From contig NC_088911.1 of assembly GCF_963576675.1 (NCBI RefSeq), forward strand, positions 89,743,256 through 89,807,255: a stretch of 64,000 bases of DNA, written 5' to 3'. The translations under genes and the position numbers were made by a program. This stretch comes from Euphorbia lathyris. Its lineage: Eukaryota; Streptophyta; Magnoliopsida; Malpighiales; Euphorbiaceae. Positions 23,951 through 35,579 of this stretch are shown in pieces (positions within the stretch are counted from its first letter, which is position 1; each line of letters starts with the position of its first letter). The notes beneath the pieces were generated by a model that had not been told where the DNA came from, ran no database searches, and was given only the letters and a program-made list of their open reading frames with translations.

Positions 23951-24529
23951 TAAAAATCATCGATTGAATCTTCAGCCTAAGCAAAAATTATCAATTGAAT
24001 CCTAATAAAATTATTCGGTTAAACAATTTGAGATTTTTTTCTCCAAACTCATTTTAAGCCACCATAAAATCATTACAATCTATATTAAATATTTATAGTT
24101 TCTAATTTTAAAATATGACAATGATTCAACTAATCATTTTTTACTCAGAGATTTAATTGATGGTTTTGATAATCCATGGCATCGTACTAAATTTTGAAGT
24201 TTGTAGTCAGTAAACAATGCCCAGTATATTATATGTAAGGGGAAAAAGCAAGTAAGTTTATGTAAAGCCACGATATTTGTACGTCAAACTTATAAGATAT
24301 TTTGATTGGCTGGCATGATCTAGTGATTGTTTTTACATGCTAGGGGCTTTGCTACTAAGCTAAATATTAAATTCTTTTTTATGCATTATAATTAAAATAA
24401 ATATCCCAAAAACTTTTGGTCATTGTTTTCAATAATTAAAACCCGCCATATATTCTAATACCTAATTATTTAAGTTCACACTTTCACTTTCTCCTTTCTA
24501 ATTTTACAATCATATTTTCTATAAACAAT

Positions 24530-25045
24530 GGGTTAAATGCACAATTGGTCACTGAACTTACATGTTTGTCTCAAAATGGTCACTCAACTTCAATTTGTCT
24601 TAATAAAATCACTCAACTTTAAGTTTTATCTCAATTAGGTCACTCCGTCGATTTTAATGGTTAAAATGCATTGAAATAATGATATGGATGACACGTCAAC
24701 ATGAGTTAACTCAAATCTCTGATCGGAACAAAATGTGACAGCCGCATATCGGGTTTTTTTATGAAAAAAACTAAATTTTAGTTTTTTTTCCATAAAAATA
24801 ATTGACACGTGGTAGCCATGTGGCGCTATGTGGATGTCATGTGTCATTTCGGTTAGAAATATGAGATGTCTCATATTGACGTATCACTTATGTCATCATT
24901 CCGATGATTTTTAATCACTAAAATCGTTATAGTGACTCAATTGGGACAAAACTCAAAGTTGAGTGATTTTATTGAGACAAATTGAAGTTGGATGACCATT
25001 TTTAGATAACTATGTAAGTTCAGTGATCAATGGTGCATTTAACCC
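24530..25045. mobile_element. 516-bp Mutator-like MITE with perfect 9-bp TSD
   Basis: The ends GGGTTAAATGCACAATTGGTC and the inverse of GGGTTAAATGCACCATTGATC begin inverted repeats of about 115 bp. They are flanked by identical 9-bp repeats ATAAACAAT (24521-24529 and 25046-25054). Non-autonomous, no transposase. Confidence 0.92.
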
Positions 25046-25325
25046 ATAAACAATTGAGTTACAACTTATATTAGTTCATCTCTCGTTTTAATATGAAGTT
25101 TTGTTCATACCCACCAACTATTATAGTTACTCTGTTCATTATTTCATGTTTACTTCACCCTTAAGTCACAAAAAAAAATATATATATATTTTATCCTATA
25201 CTTTTATATTTTATCTTTAAATTTCAATAAGTATTTTCTTTTCTCTGCAATAAACTATTGGCAGTTCATAATACTAATAATGTGAGAAACAATTAGCAGA
25301 AACAAATGTGAAGAAAATCTTTGCT

Positions 25326-25505
25326 AAGGGGTCATTTGTTTCAGTTGTTCTTGTTTGCTATTGCTGATAGACCGTTGATATTAGTTGTTTTTTCTGTAAA
25401 AAAAAAACAGCTGTTTCGGAATTTTGACAAACACTTTTCCATCTTCTGTTTAGTATCGAAAGACAAAAAACAGTTTCAAAAAATGAAAACAAATAGACAC
25501 TAAAT
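25326..25505. mobile_element. MITE family B copy 1
   Basis: About 180 bp, with the core 'aaaaacagctgtttcggaattt' shared with 25738-25922 and the right end inverse to TTTAGTGTCTATTTGTTTTC. Confidence 0.72.
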
Positions 25506-25737
25506 TCTAAATAAAATTTCATATAATTAAAGGAGTGTTTATTAATTTTATTTTATCATTTTCATCTTTTGATTAACAAAAAAAATTAAGGGAGAAAGTT
25601 CACAGCTCACAAAGTAAAAACTGAAATTATTTTTATAATATTTAAAAAAACAGAAATTAGAATGTTTCATTACAACAACAACAAAACCTTAGTCTGAAAT
25701 GATACACTATAAGTAGAAAATTAAATAATTAATTAAC

Positions 25738-25922
25738 TTAGTGTCCATTTGTTTCAACTGTTCTTATTTGCTGTTGTCGTTAGCTGTTGCTATTAGTTGT
25801 TGTTTTTTTTTCAAAAAAAAAAAACAGCTGTTTCGGAATTTTACCAAATACTTTTTATCTCATGTTTGATATTGAAAGGCAACAAGCAATTTCGAAAAAT
25901 AGAAATAAACGGGAACTTAATA
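25738..25922. mobile_element. MITE family B copy 2
   Basis: Begins TTAGTGTCCATTTGTTTC and ends as the inverse of TTAAGTTCCCGTTTATTTC, with the same palindromic core as copy 1. Two copies 230 bp apart suggest local hopping. Confidence 0.75.
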
Positions 25923-25982
25923 TTCTTATACGCCAAAAAAGTTTCTGAGCTACCATCTCCACAATTTTTTTTTTTTTTTTTT

Positions 25983-26188
25983 GCCAATAAGGATTGGTCC
26001 GGGTGGTAAGGAGTTAATATCTGCTTGTCAGGTTTGAGATTTGATTCCTCACTCTGTCTAAATTTAGCTTTTATTAGTGGATAATTTGTAAATTCCACTT
26101 TAAATCATCATCGAGGTCTATGATTTATCCTGATTTTTGACAACGAGACCTACCTACCCTTTACCCAAATTTTTTATTACCAAAAAAA
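25983..26188 (+). mobile_element. tRNA-derived SINE
   Basis: About 205 bp with RNA polymerase III-like boxes near the 5' end (A-box-like GGTCCGGGTGGTAAGG, B-box-like AGATTTGATTCC) and a short A tail. It is flanked by direct repeats ATCTCCACAATTTTTTT at about 25955-25971 and 26189-26205, which fits target-primed insertion. The long T run on the left belongs to the target. Confidence 0.75.
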
Positions 26189-26342
26189 ATCTCCACAATT
26201 TTTTTGCAATTCAATGGAATAATGTTTTACATATATATAAAATAAATAAAACGTGAGTGCAATAATAGTATATATCTGTTGGCAGATAAATTAAAAACAA
26301 AGGGGGCAATAATTATGGTAGCTTAGAAGAAGGTGGTTTTAA

Positions 26343-26813
26343 TGGTAATTAGCACAAGCGGTCATAAAAGTTTGAACAATGTCTTCAAAATGTCATAAAA
26401 GTTTAATTTGTTTTAATCAAATCACTTAAATTTGTTTTTATGCCAATAAAGTTATTTTGGACGTTTTTGAATCATTTTCTTCGTTGGAGTTTATTGTGTA
26501 ACATCTAATCACATGACATAATAAAAAAAACATTTAACAACAAACAACAAATTAAAATTTTAACCACAAATTAACCTACGTGGTATATCGATTATCAATT
26601 AAAATGTGTAGTTATATTTTTTTAATATATTAAGTGGCGCTGGCGTGATGTTGAAATGTCACGTGAATAATTTCGGCGAAAAGCTAGCTAAAAACGTTCA
26701 AAGTGACTTTATTAGGATAAAAACAAACTTAAATGATTTTATTGAGACAAATTAAACTTTTATAACCTTTTAAAAATATTGTCAAAACTTTTGTGAACAG
26801 ATGCTAATTACCC
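26343..26813. mobile_element. 471-bp Mutator-like MITE with 10-bp TSD
   Basis: The ends TGGTAATTAGC and the inverse of GGGTAATTAGC are followed by about 100 bp of imperfect inverted repeat ('ataaaagtttaatttgt'). They are flanked by identical 10-bp repeats GTGGTTTTAA (26333-26342, 26814-26823). Non-autonomous. Confidence 0.9.
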
Positions 26814-27505
26814 GTGGTTTTAACGGCCGCACTCCATTTCTTGCTTGCTTCATTTGTAGATTTAAAGTCTAACTAGGACCAAAAGTAGATTGATCTACTT
26901 AAAAGAGAGAAAGAAGATGATCTTTTTTTCTTCTCCCTTTCATCTATAGCTTTATTTTGGTTTTTTAACTTTTTATCAGTTTTTTCATCTATAGCTTTAT
27001 TTTCTTTTTGTTTCAGTTGAAATCCATATTTTTTATTGGAACTTTTCCGTTTGATTTGCATTTGTTAGCTAGTAACTCTTTCATTTATACTTTTTTCATA
27101 TTTAGCAAAAATTAAAACGTATTATCTTATACGTAGATCTACAGATCTACGAGGTTGCATCAGTAGAAAAAACTCAAATCCGATTGGCGTGAAGAAACTA
27201 AACGATAACGATTGGTTTACAACTGCTTTCATATAGAATTGGATTCGTGAGAAGTGTGAAATTTTTTCGTGTTTTTTATTTTATTTTAGTTGTAATTTTT
27301 ATGATTCTTATATTAAGCTTTATTCAATACTTATATAAGATCTATTGCTTACTATATTTTCATGAAAATATTATAGTCTTTCACCTAATGAAATGATTTA
27401 ACTATTAATCCATTAAAAAAAGGCGGTTTTGTAATTTTCGAAAATTAGCAAAATGTAATACAGCCTACCCTGTATTTATTTGTATTTTTAATTATTTTTT
27501 ATTAT

Positions 27506-27595
27506 AATATCAATTGCTGAAAGCAATTATTTTTTTTTTTTTTGAATCTAGAAAAAAAAAAAGGAACTTAAAATTTTCTTTCAGCAATTGATATT
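27506..27595. repeat. short hairpin with perfect 18-bp arms
   Basis: AATATCAATTGCTGAAAG at 27506-27523 is exactly inverted at 27578-27595, with a loop of T and A runs. A single arm-like piece 'caattgctgaaa' recurs near 28180. Confidence 0.85.
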
Positions 27596-28382
27596 ATTTA
27601 AGTTCTAACTATATGTTGACAAGACAAGGAGCGTAGTTGCTATATATAGCTCTTTTGCTTTGCCAATTTCGATTATAATAAAGGAAAATAATAATCCAAA
27701 CTCGTGAAAGTTGTAGTCATTCTATTTTTAGAACGAATCTTTAATCCTTTATTTTAATCTATTAATCTTCTTATTCTTTTGTCACATTAAATTTTGATAT
27801 ACAGACAGAACACTAAATTTCAAATATACAACTCTAATGGAAAGATATTCATTCATTGTATTCGGAAAAAGAAAATATTCACACCTCAAAAACATTTTTT
27901 TTAAAGGCAATTTATATCTGATTAATTAGGAGATTATTACTAAACACTAAAAGAAGCTATACTTTGTCTCTATTTTTTATAAATTATATTTTCTTTACAG
28001 ATTGGAAGACAACAATCAAACAAGATGAGAAAGGATATCACGAGCAGGGGTATTTTAAGGGGGGCTGCATAGGCAGCCGTCTAGGGCCCAGTTAAGAGGA
28101 CATCCGTCCAAAAAAAAAGTATATTTTTTTTACAAAATTTAAAATTAATTTCAATTATAATACAAATATTATTAAAATTTCAATTGCTGAAAAATTATTT
28201 CCGTAAATAATTATTATATCATGTGTGAATTTAATAGTAATCATATATAGAAAAATAAGAATACACTCCACTAAATTAAAATTGACAATTGTCTCTTAAC
28301 AACAATAGCACGACAAGAGTTTTAAAATTTATTTCACAACTTTTTTCTTAACAATTGTTATAGTTCTGAATTTAAATTTGGA

Positions 28383-30011
28383 GAAAGTGTATGATAGGAT
28401 CAGATGAGGTTTTCTTCAAGACACTCTTAATGTCTTGAGTTGTCTTCTTCTTTGGTTGTGTCTCTTTTCCTAGCATGTCTATTCTTAGGAATGATACAAA
28501 ATTTACTGGTTTTCGGACCCGAGCGCTTATACGAAAGGGTCCCTTATTCCCATACTTGTTTGTCTTGCATGTTGAGCGCCTTAGTCACCTTACAAATAAT
28601 TCTTAGAAGCCTATCAAAGTTTCTAGAAATGGGCTAGGGCTTTCTTAACGGATGATATTGTCCTTATGTCCAAAAGGTCTTTACCCTAAGCTCAGGTTTA
28701 TGAAGTACATTCTGGATCGCTTCTGTAATAGCTCGGGGACAAAAGGTCAGTTTATCTAAATCTCGTGTTCTCTTTTCTACTAATACTTCTGATAGACTTC
28801 AAAATCTCGTTTGTTTAGAGTTGGGCTTTAGGAGCACTACCAATCTTAGCAAACACATGGGAATGCCCTTATTCCATGATCGGGTTAGCAAGGAGACATT
28901 TACGGATGTCCTCAGTAGGGTCTAGTCTCGGCTTAGTGGTGGGAAGGCTCACACGTTAGCTTTAGCAGGGAGGGACTGGTCTACGGTTTGGAAAGCTCTG
29001 GTTCTAGAGTGTGTGCTAATGTTTCTATGGCTCTTAGCTAAAAATAAAATCTTGTCCAATTATAAATGTGTTGATCATCATCTTAGCTCTGATCCTTCGT
29101 GTATTTATTGCTCTCAACGTGGAACGACTATGCATATCATGCAAGATTGTTCTATTGCTCATTTGGTTTGGAGTTCCTTCAACCTCGAACTCGAGCCCCT
29201 TGAGTTTTATAGGACTGACCTTGGAAATTGGGTTGTTTCCAATCTTTCTAGCCCTCATGCGTGGAATGGTATTTGGTGGAAGATTGTCTTTGCCACAGTC
29301 CTTTGGTGGCTTTGGAGGTGGCGCAATAAGGATATTTTTGAGGTGTTAACCCCGACTGTCAATGATAAGCTCTGTTTCTTCCAGAGATAGGCAAATGAGT
29401 TTTATTCTTCTTTGCAAGTAGCAAACATTTTTCAAAATAGGGTTGTGCTTGAGATCCTTGTGGGTTGGAAACCCCTGGTTGGGTGAAAGAGAATTCTAAT
29501 AGAGCTAGCAAAGGCAATCTGAGTTTTGCTGATGTAGGGGGCGTGTTGATGAATGATTATGGTATGTGCCTAGAGGCTTAATGGTGAATCTTGGTATTTG
29601 TATAACTTTTCTAGCGGAGTTATAGGGGCTTTATCTCGATTTAGAGCTAGTTTGGATTAAAGGGTATCAGAAGGTTATTCTTGAGCTTGACTCGCAGGTT
29701 GTGATACAACTTGTTAATTCAGGTTCTTTCACCTGACATCGACATTACTCGCTTTTAACTAGATGTCATGATCTGTTGGGGGCAGGATTGGGATGTCAGA
29801 CTCCAACACGTTTGTCGTGAAGGCAACCAAGCAGCTGACTGGATGGTGAACTTTACAAGTTATACTTTTTTTGGATCATCACGAGAGCGGTGTGCCTCAT
29901 GTAGGCATCCAAGATATTCTTTTTAGTGATCGTTGTGACTCGCTTAGTTGGTAGTTAGCTTCTTTTGTTCTTTCGGGAGACTCCCGACCCATGTAACAAA
30001 GAAAAAAAAAC
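28383..30011 (+). pseudogene. L1-type LINE ORF2 3' end (RT tail, zf-RVT, RNase H), relic 1
   Basis: A broken frame with the RT tail (FPYLFVLHVERLSHLTN near 28540), then the reverse-transcriptase zinc-binding domain open at 29013-29390 (MFLWLLAKNKILSNYKC, CIYCSQRGTTMHIMQDC, WWLWRWRNKDIF), then RNase H fragments (WVKENSNRASKGNLSFADVG near 29500, GNQAADWM near 29830). It ends with an A run at 30003-30011, as expected for a LINE 3' tail. Many stops show an old copy. Confidence 0.85.
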
Positions 30012-31540
30012 TAAGGTCCTTAATGCAAAAAATCCAACTTATTTTCAAGGTTGTAAAATGTTAAGCGCTAGTCGGATGGACATGTCCCTTGAGGATTAAT
30101 CGGGGATTAGTTGAGGATTAATCAGATTTGTAAACACAATTAAAAAATAATCAGTATATGCGACAACATCGAAAAGTGAATTATAATAAAGTAAAAAAAT
30201 TAATAATAAAAAACGGTTCATCGTCGCTTAGACACGGTGTCTAGGCGTTCTAGGCGATTTCGGTGGACCAGAGACGTCTAAAAATCACCTATAGGCCAAC
30301 AAAACATCTAGGGAGACTAATCGGAGAAAATTGGAGCGAATTTTCGCCTAAGGTTTCCGCAGCTTTGATTTTCAACAAAATCATGGTTTAGAATTTTGTC
30401 ATGTTGTACTATTTTGTAAAAAAATCATGGGTAAAGTAATTTGCAATTGGTTGAGGTCCTCACCTTTGTCCCAAGTTTCAGTTTGAGCTGGGTTGTAAAC
30501 AATTGAAAATTACCCATCTTATGTTTGGCGATACGTTCGGGCTCCAAATAAACAGTCATAAGAGTGATGTTTATAAGTGGTCTTAATAAATGGATACGGT
30601 CCAAATTGTGAAGTTTAATTTAGGATTTTGGCTGTGAGGTAGAATAAATATCTGTCTTATGCAGGTAAGTTTAATGGCTCATATTTATTTTATTTTTTGA
30701 ATGTTGATAAACAATTAATTAATAGGTCATGTAGTACGTCAAAAACATGAGAGATAAATAATTAATGGTATAGTCCACAAAGTTGGCAAGTCGGTTCCTA
30801 TGATAAGCTTTCTGTATATATTCAACTTCAATCCCCCTGACTTTTCAAGTTTCATCCGCACCCTTTTCTTTTTCTTTTTATATTATGTTTGGCTTTTTTT
30901 ACCTTTTTCTTCTTTAAACTTTTTTTTTTTTTTCAAATAAAGATTAAAAAAAAAAATCTTTTTACAGTGGTGCCTAAAAGAGAATTCAGCATTCAACAAA
31001 GTCAACTTTCAAAGTTTTAAACCTTATTTTTCACATGCATTTTTTTAAATCTTTATTATGTCGTCTGCTGGATGTTTGAAATTTTATCTTGACCACCAAT
31101 TGAAGATATTTCTCTTTTGTGCGTGACAAAATGTTAAGCAAAAAACAAAATAGTGCGAGAAATTGAATTTTAAAATCTCAGAAAACACATATTATATCGA
31201 ATTACATGGATAATATATAAAAAAAAAAGATGCACTTGCCCTGATCATATAGTATAGCTTAGAAAAAATACAATTTTGTAAAATAATATTTGTGATCGGG
31301 TTTTTCATTAAATTTTGCTTCTTTTTAATCTCTAAACGTTAATTTGGTGAAACTTAACCGTAATTTTAATTATAGTCACAGGATATATATTAATAGTGTT
31401 CCATACTTATCACACTTGAAAGCAACACTTTATGAAATTAAAGTTAAGGTGACAAAAAAAATTTGAGTTTATGATATTGAATTCCAATTAGAATTAAAAT
31501 TTAAATTTACATGCCATTCTAATCGTACGATGGTATTGTC
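30012..31540. other. intergenic DNA
   Basis: No gene is seen. The stretch 30060-30360 has 'ctaggcgttctaggcg'-type repeated motifs of an unassigned repeat. The rest is AT-rich. Confidence 0.5.
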
Positions 31541-31542
31541 TT

Positions 31543-31775
31543 TTTTTGAAAAGAATTAAAAACTTTATTGAATATCAAATGAAAGAATATCAGTCAGAAT
31601 GGGAGGCGGAACTACCCAATCAACACGAACAGAACCAGAAACAACGACTCGTGCTAATAAATGAGCTGCTGAATTCGCTGATCGTTTAATAAAAGAAATA
31701 GAGACATTATTCAATGCTCGTAGTAACAAATTACACTCTAAAATTACTTCACAAAGACAAATATTTGTATCTAAT
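31543..31775 (-). pseudogene. LINE RNase H C-terminus, relic 2
   Basis: On the minus strand this reads an RNase H-like tail with FIKRSANSAAHLLARVVV and a stop after LTDILSFDIQ, followed by an A run (T run at 31541-31548 on the plus strand). It is cut at its 5' side exactly where the TA-flanked element starts. Confidence 0.72.
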
Positions 31776-32054
31776 TACAGTAAAACCTCTATATAGGAAT
31801 ACACTTGGGACCGAGCTATTTGTATAACAATTGAGAGGTTATTACTAAATAAAGTTTGAGATAATAAAATTTCTCAACACATAAAATTTTAAATTTTTAA
31901 CAATAACAACAACTCTCTAATTATTATTATTCAGAAAATATTTATGTAAAGTTGTTTGATACATTGATTTAGTTTTTATATTTGCTACTAAATCGTTGAA
32001 CTTGCGAGTACTTAATTTGTATATAATTTCAATACTTTTTTAATATATATAAAA

Positions 32055-32125
32055 TTTAGTATTGGATTCGAACCTAGGGCTGGAGCATAGGAAGAGTGCA
32101 GCGCGCACCATCTACCGTTAGGACA
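32055..32125 (-). other. tRNA-like segment
   Basis: On the minus strand 'gtcctaacggtagatgg' resembles an A box and 'ctaggttcgaatccaa' a B box, about 40 bases apart. No acceptor stem or clear cloverleaf is seen, so it is probably part of a tRNA-derived repeat rather than a tRNA gene. Confidence 0.45.
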
Positions 32126-32431
32126 CTTACTTTAGTTTGTTTATTATATGATTCCTTTCTTTATATATTATTAAATGACTCTAATGCTAAAAAAATTCAA
32201 TACTATATTTTTTAAATAAAAATACACTTGCTTTAGTTTGTTCATCATAAAATTCTTTTATTTATATACTATTAAGTGCCTCTGATGCTAAAAAAAATTC
32301 AATACTATATTTTTTAAATAAAAATACGCTTGCTTTAGTTTGTTCATTATACAATTCTTTTATTTATATATTATTAAGTGCATCTGATGCTAAAAAATCC
32401 AATACTATATTTTTTAAATAAAAATATATGA
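32126..32431. repeat. three tandem copies of about 103 bp
   Basis: The unit 'acttgctttagtttgttcat...gatgctaaaaaaattcaatactatattttttaaataaaaata' repeats three times with small changes. Confidence 0.85.
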
Positions 32432-33215
32432 TATATTTTAATAAAATTTCATATTAATATTTTATTTATATAAGAAAATATATTTTTTAAAAACATACGT
32501 TAGAACATATATTTTAACTTTTAAAACACGAACTATGAAGTTTAGAACGCACGACATATTTTTTAGAACATATGTTATGTTTTTTATAACATGCGTTATG
32601 TTTTTTCGAACATGAGTTATAAATTATATTATAGAACAAATGCAAAAATGATTCAGATATCTACTGATTTTTTTAGAACATTATACTTAATTTTTAGAAC
32701 ACAAACTATAAACTTTAGAACATACATTATGTTTTTTAGAACATACGTTATGTTATTTAGAATATGAGTTATAAATTATATTATAAAACAAATGCAAAAA
32801 TGGTTCATATAATATTTTTTAAATAAAAATATATTATATATTTTAATAAAATTTCATATTAATATTTTATTTATATAAGAAAATATATTTTTTAAAACAT
32901 ACGTTAGAACATATATTTTAACTTTTAAAACACGAACTATGAAGTTTAGAACATACGACATATTTTTTAGAACATACGTTATGTTTTTTAGAACATGCGT
33001 TATGTTTTTTCGAATATGAGTTAGAAATTATATTATATAACAAATGCAAAAATAATTCAGATATCTACTGCTTTTTTTAGAACATTATACTTAATTTTTA
33101 GAACACAAACTATAAACTTTAGAACATACGTTATGTTATTTAGAATATGAGTTATAAATTATATAATAGAACAATTGCAAAAATGGTCCATATATTTACT
33201 GATTTTTTTTAAACA
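32411..33215. repeat. 405-bp direct duplication made of AGAACA-rich repeats
   Basis: The block starting 'aaataaaaatatatgatata' at 32416 recurs at 32821 (offset 405). Each block holds many copies of 'tttagaacatacgttatgtt'. It is AT-rich, with no coding sequence. Confidence 0.87.
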
Positions 33216-33359
33216 TTGTACTTAATTTTTAGAACACAAATTATAAAATTTAGAACGTATGTAACATTATTTAGAACATCGTCCTTAACATTTTAAAACA
33301 TAAATTACAAAAATATAGAGGAATTAAATAAATAAGAAATTGGAGCATGTTATTTGATT

Positions 33360-33545
33360 TATTTTTCTATTAATAATTCATTATTATGCACATTTCTTTT
33401 TTTTTTATTAATAATTCATTATTATGCACATTTCTTTTTTTTCTATTAATAATTCATTATTATGCACATTTCTTTTTTTCTATTATGATTCATTATTATG
33501 CACATTTCTTTTTTTCTATTAATAATTCATTATTATGCACATTTA
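33360..33545. repeat. minisatellite of about 35-38 bp unit
   Basis: Five copies of 'ctattaataattcattattatgcacatttcttttttt', one with a three-base deletion. Confidence 0.92.
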
Positions 33546-33639
33546 ATCGATATTAATAAGTGTATGCGTCAAATATTAAATAATAGAAAATACAAGGACA
33601 TTAGTATATTAAGCAGCGCGCGGCAAAATATACAAGAAA

Positions 33640-33712
33640 AGCAATTGGTTTAGTGGTAAGCAGCATGGAGTGTAGTTGGAAATGTTTGGGTTTAAATCCC
33701 ACCAACAACATT
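33640..33712 (+). other. second tRNA-like segment
   Basis: 'ttggtttagtggtaagcagcatgg' (A-box-like) and 'gggtttaaatcccaccaac' (B-box-like) lie 40-45 bases apart. A functional tRNA is not supported. Confidence 0.4.
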
Positions 33713-34301
33713 TTATGTTTTATTTAATTTTTATACTCAAAACGGCGTAGTTTTGAGTGTTCTCACATAACAAAGTGTCACCTAAAAAAGGGTTCTCACA
33801 AGAGCTCTCCTATATATATATATATAATTATTACTATATAGAGGCATAGTTTCTAAAGGTGGGACTTGAAAAGTGTATAACAAATAACGTTTGGGAGGTT
33901 ATTCCTATTTATAACTGGCCCAAGTTGGGACCGAGTTTTTTTATAACAAAATAGAGGTTATTCCTATATAGAGTATTCCTATATAGAGGTTTTACTGTAG
34001 TAATATCATAAATACAAAAATATTATATCACAACGTTGTAGGAAATTTAAACTGTTAAGAGTTTCAGGGTTTACTTTGTGGAGATTCGAATTGTGTTTGT
34101 AACCAAAGCATTTCTGGAACAAACAAATGTATGGAAAGATTGCCTTATTCATTTACCTGCAAATAGGGCTTGCTCGGATCTACGAGGGACTCTCCGACAC
34201 TCAAGTTAGTTTTGGTCTAAAAGAGATAAAGAATGCAACAGAGCAAGAGTCTATGAGACTATGTAATGACACACCTTATTGTAACAATCTGGTCCTTAGT
34301 G

Positions 34302-34850
34302 GGTGGCGTCGGGATAGAAGGTCTGAGCAAAAAGCGGCTCAAAGGGATGTCGTTGGGGTAGAAATGAACTGAATCCCACGTCAGAAATGGAGAGAGACTG
34401 ACTCAAACTTATTAGTAAGAAGAAAATCCAATACATGCAAACGAGTTTTAAAGCCGTGAGGCTCAATGTGTTGTATTTGGACCAAAGTGGATAATATCTA
34501 CATAATATTGGGCCAAGATATTACAATTAGTATCAGAGCCGACTCTCCACATACGACTTGTGGTTCGGGGACAAACCAGGCGGAAGTTGGTGGGCTTGCA
34601 ACGACCTGGTTTTGAGTGCATGAGGACGTGGTAGAAGGCCGTTCAAGGAGCGGTCCTAAAGGATGTCGATCGGAGTAGGAATGAATTGAGTCTCACATCG
34701 AAAATGGAGAGAGAGAGAATGTGTGACTGAAGCTTATTACTAATGTGGGAATCCAATACATGCAGATACATTTAAAAGCCGTGAGGCCCATGATGTTGGA
34801 TTTAGACCAAAGAGGATAATATCTACATGGTATTGGGCCAGAATTTTACA
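34302..34850 (+). mobile_element. TRIM-like miniature LTR element
   Basis: Two similar direct repeats, about 34302-34525 and 34622-34850, both ending in 'ttaca' and sharing 'tccaatacatgca', 'aaagccgtgaggc' and 'ggataatatctacat'. Two bases after the first copy comes TAGTATCAGAGCC, one change from the Met-tRNA primer site. The internal part is about 95 bp without any ORF. The 5' LTR borders are not certain. Confidence 0.72.
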
Positions 34851-35245
34851 TTATTGAAGGGACTTAGTACCATTTATATGGGAGCAGAGACTCTTAATCT
34901 AATTAAGAGAAAAAAAGAATTTGAATCCTAACAAGGAAATGACTTCGAGAAATGTGAGATTTCTTACTAGGTGGTGCTATGTTCACGCGCCAAAGACTCC
35001 TAAATAGGATAGAATGTGATATCTTCATTCAAGAAGGAATAAGCTTCTAGAAGCCTACACTAAACGTCTGTGTGAAGAAGGAAGAGGATCTAGCGTAGTA
35101 TGAGGCCGGATCTCCAAAATATTTATAGTTGGCTTTATTTGGGTCTCTGAGATCATTGGATTGCCCATTGTGTTTCTTCCGCAAGCATTGATGTCATGTG
35201 CAATGGATAAGTGAGGGTCTCCAGTAGGAGGTCCTATCTCGGCTT

Positions 35246-35375
35246 ATTTGGGGTTGGTGATTCTCTATTGTGTAACTTAACTCGATTGAGTTTGGGGTTG
35301 GTGATTCTCTGTTGTGTAACTTAACTCGATTGAGTTTGGGGTTGGTGATTCTCTGTTGTAACTTAACTCGATTTC
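35246..35375. repeat. three copies of a 44-bp tandem repeat
   Basis: The unit 'gtttggggttggtgattctctgttgtgtaacttaactcgattga' occurs three times, the last copy two bases shorter. The minus-strand open frame across it is a by-product. Confidence 0.92.
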
Positions 35376-35579
35376 CCCTTCCAGCAGAGGTTATGAATAG
35401 GTCTATTGCTTCGTATTGGCGGGTAAAAGGAGGTTGGGACTGGATTGCATTATCGCAATTTCTCTCGATAGAAATCTGACGTGTTTCCTCCATGGTCCTA
35501 TTCCTAGATGCGAGGGAGGAGGATGATTGATGTTGGCATTTGACGAATTCAGGCATGTTTAGTGTGGCTTCAACTTTCT

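Larger units (their letters stand above)
31778..33997. mobile_element. 2.2-kb pogo/Emigrant-like non-autonomous element
   Basis: The ends CAGTAAAACCTCTATATAGG at left and its inverse at right form a terminal inverted repeat of about 24 bp, flanked by TA on both sides (31776-31777, 33998-33999). The TIR and the TA target match the Emigrant/Lemi1 pogo-type family of Tc1/mariner elements as I remember them. The interior has no transposase; instead it holds AT-rich tandem repeats and two tRNA-like segments, possibly from a nested insertion between about 32040 and 33815. Confidence 0.8.

Noticed and set aside
33640..33712. A functional tRNA gene
   Set aside because: Only A- and B-box-like words are seen. 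No 7-bp acceptor stem or anticodon stem could be paired.
34127..34372. 81-codon open frame
   Set aside because: No motif, and it overlaps the first repeat of the TRIM-like element.
35194..35556. 120-codon minus-strand frame with repeated residues
   Set aside because: Spans the 44-bp tandem repeat; no domain.
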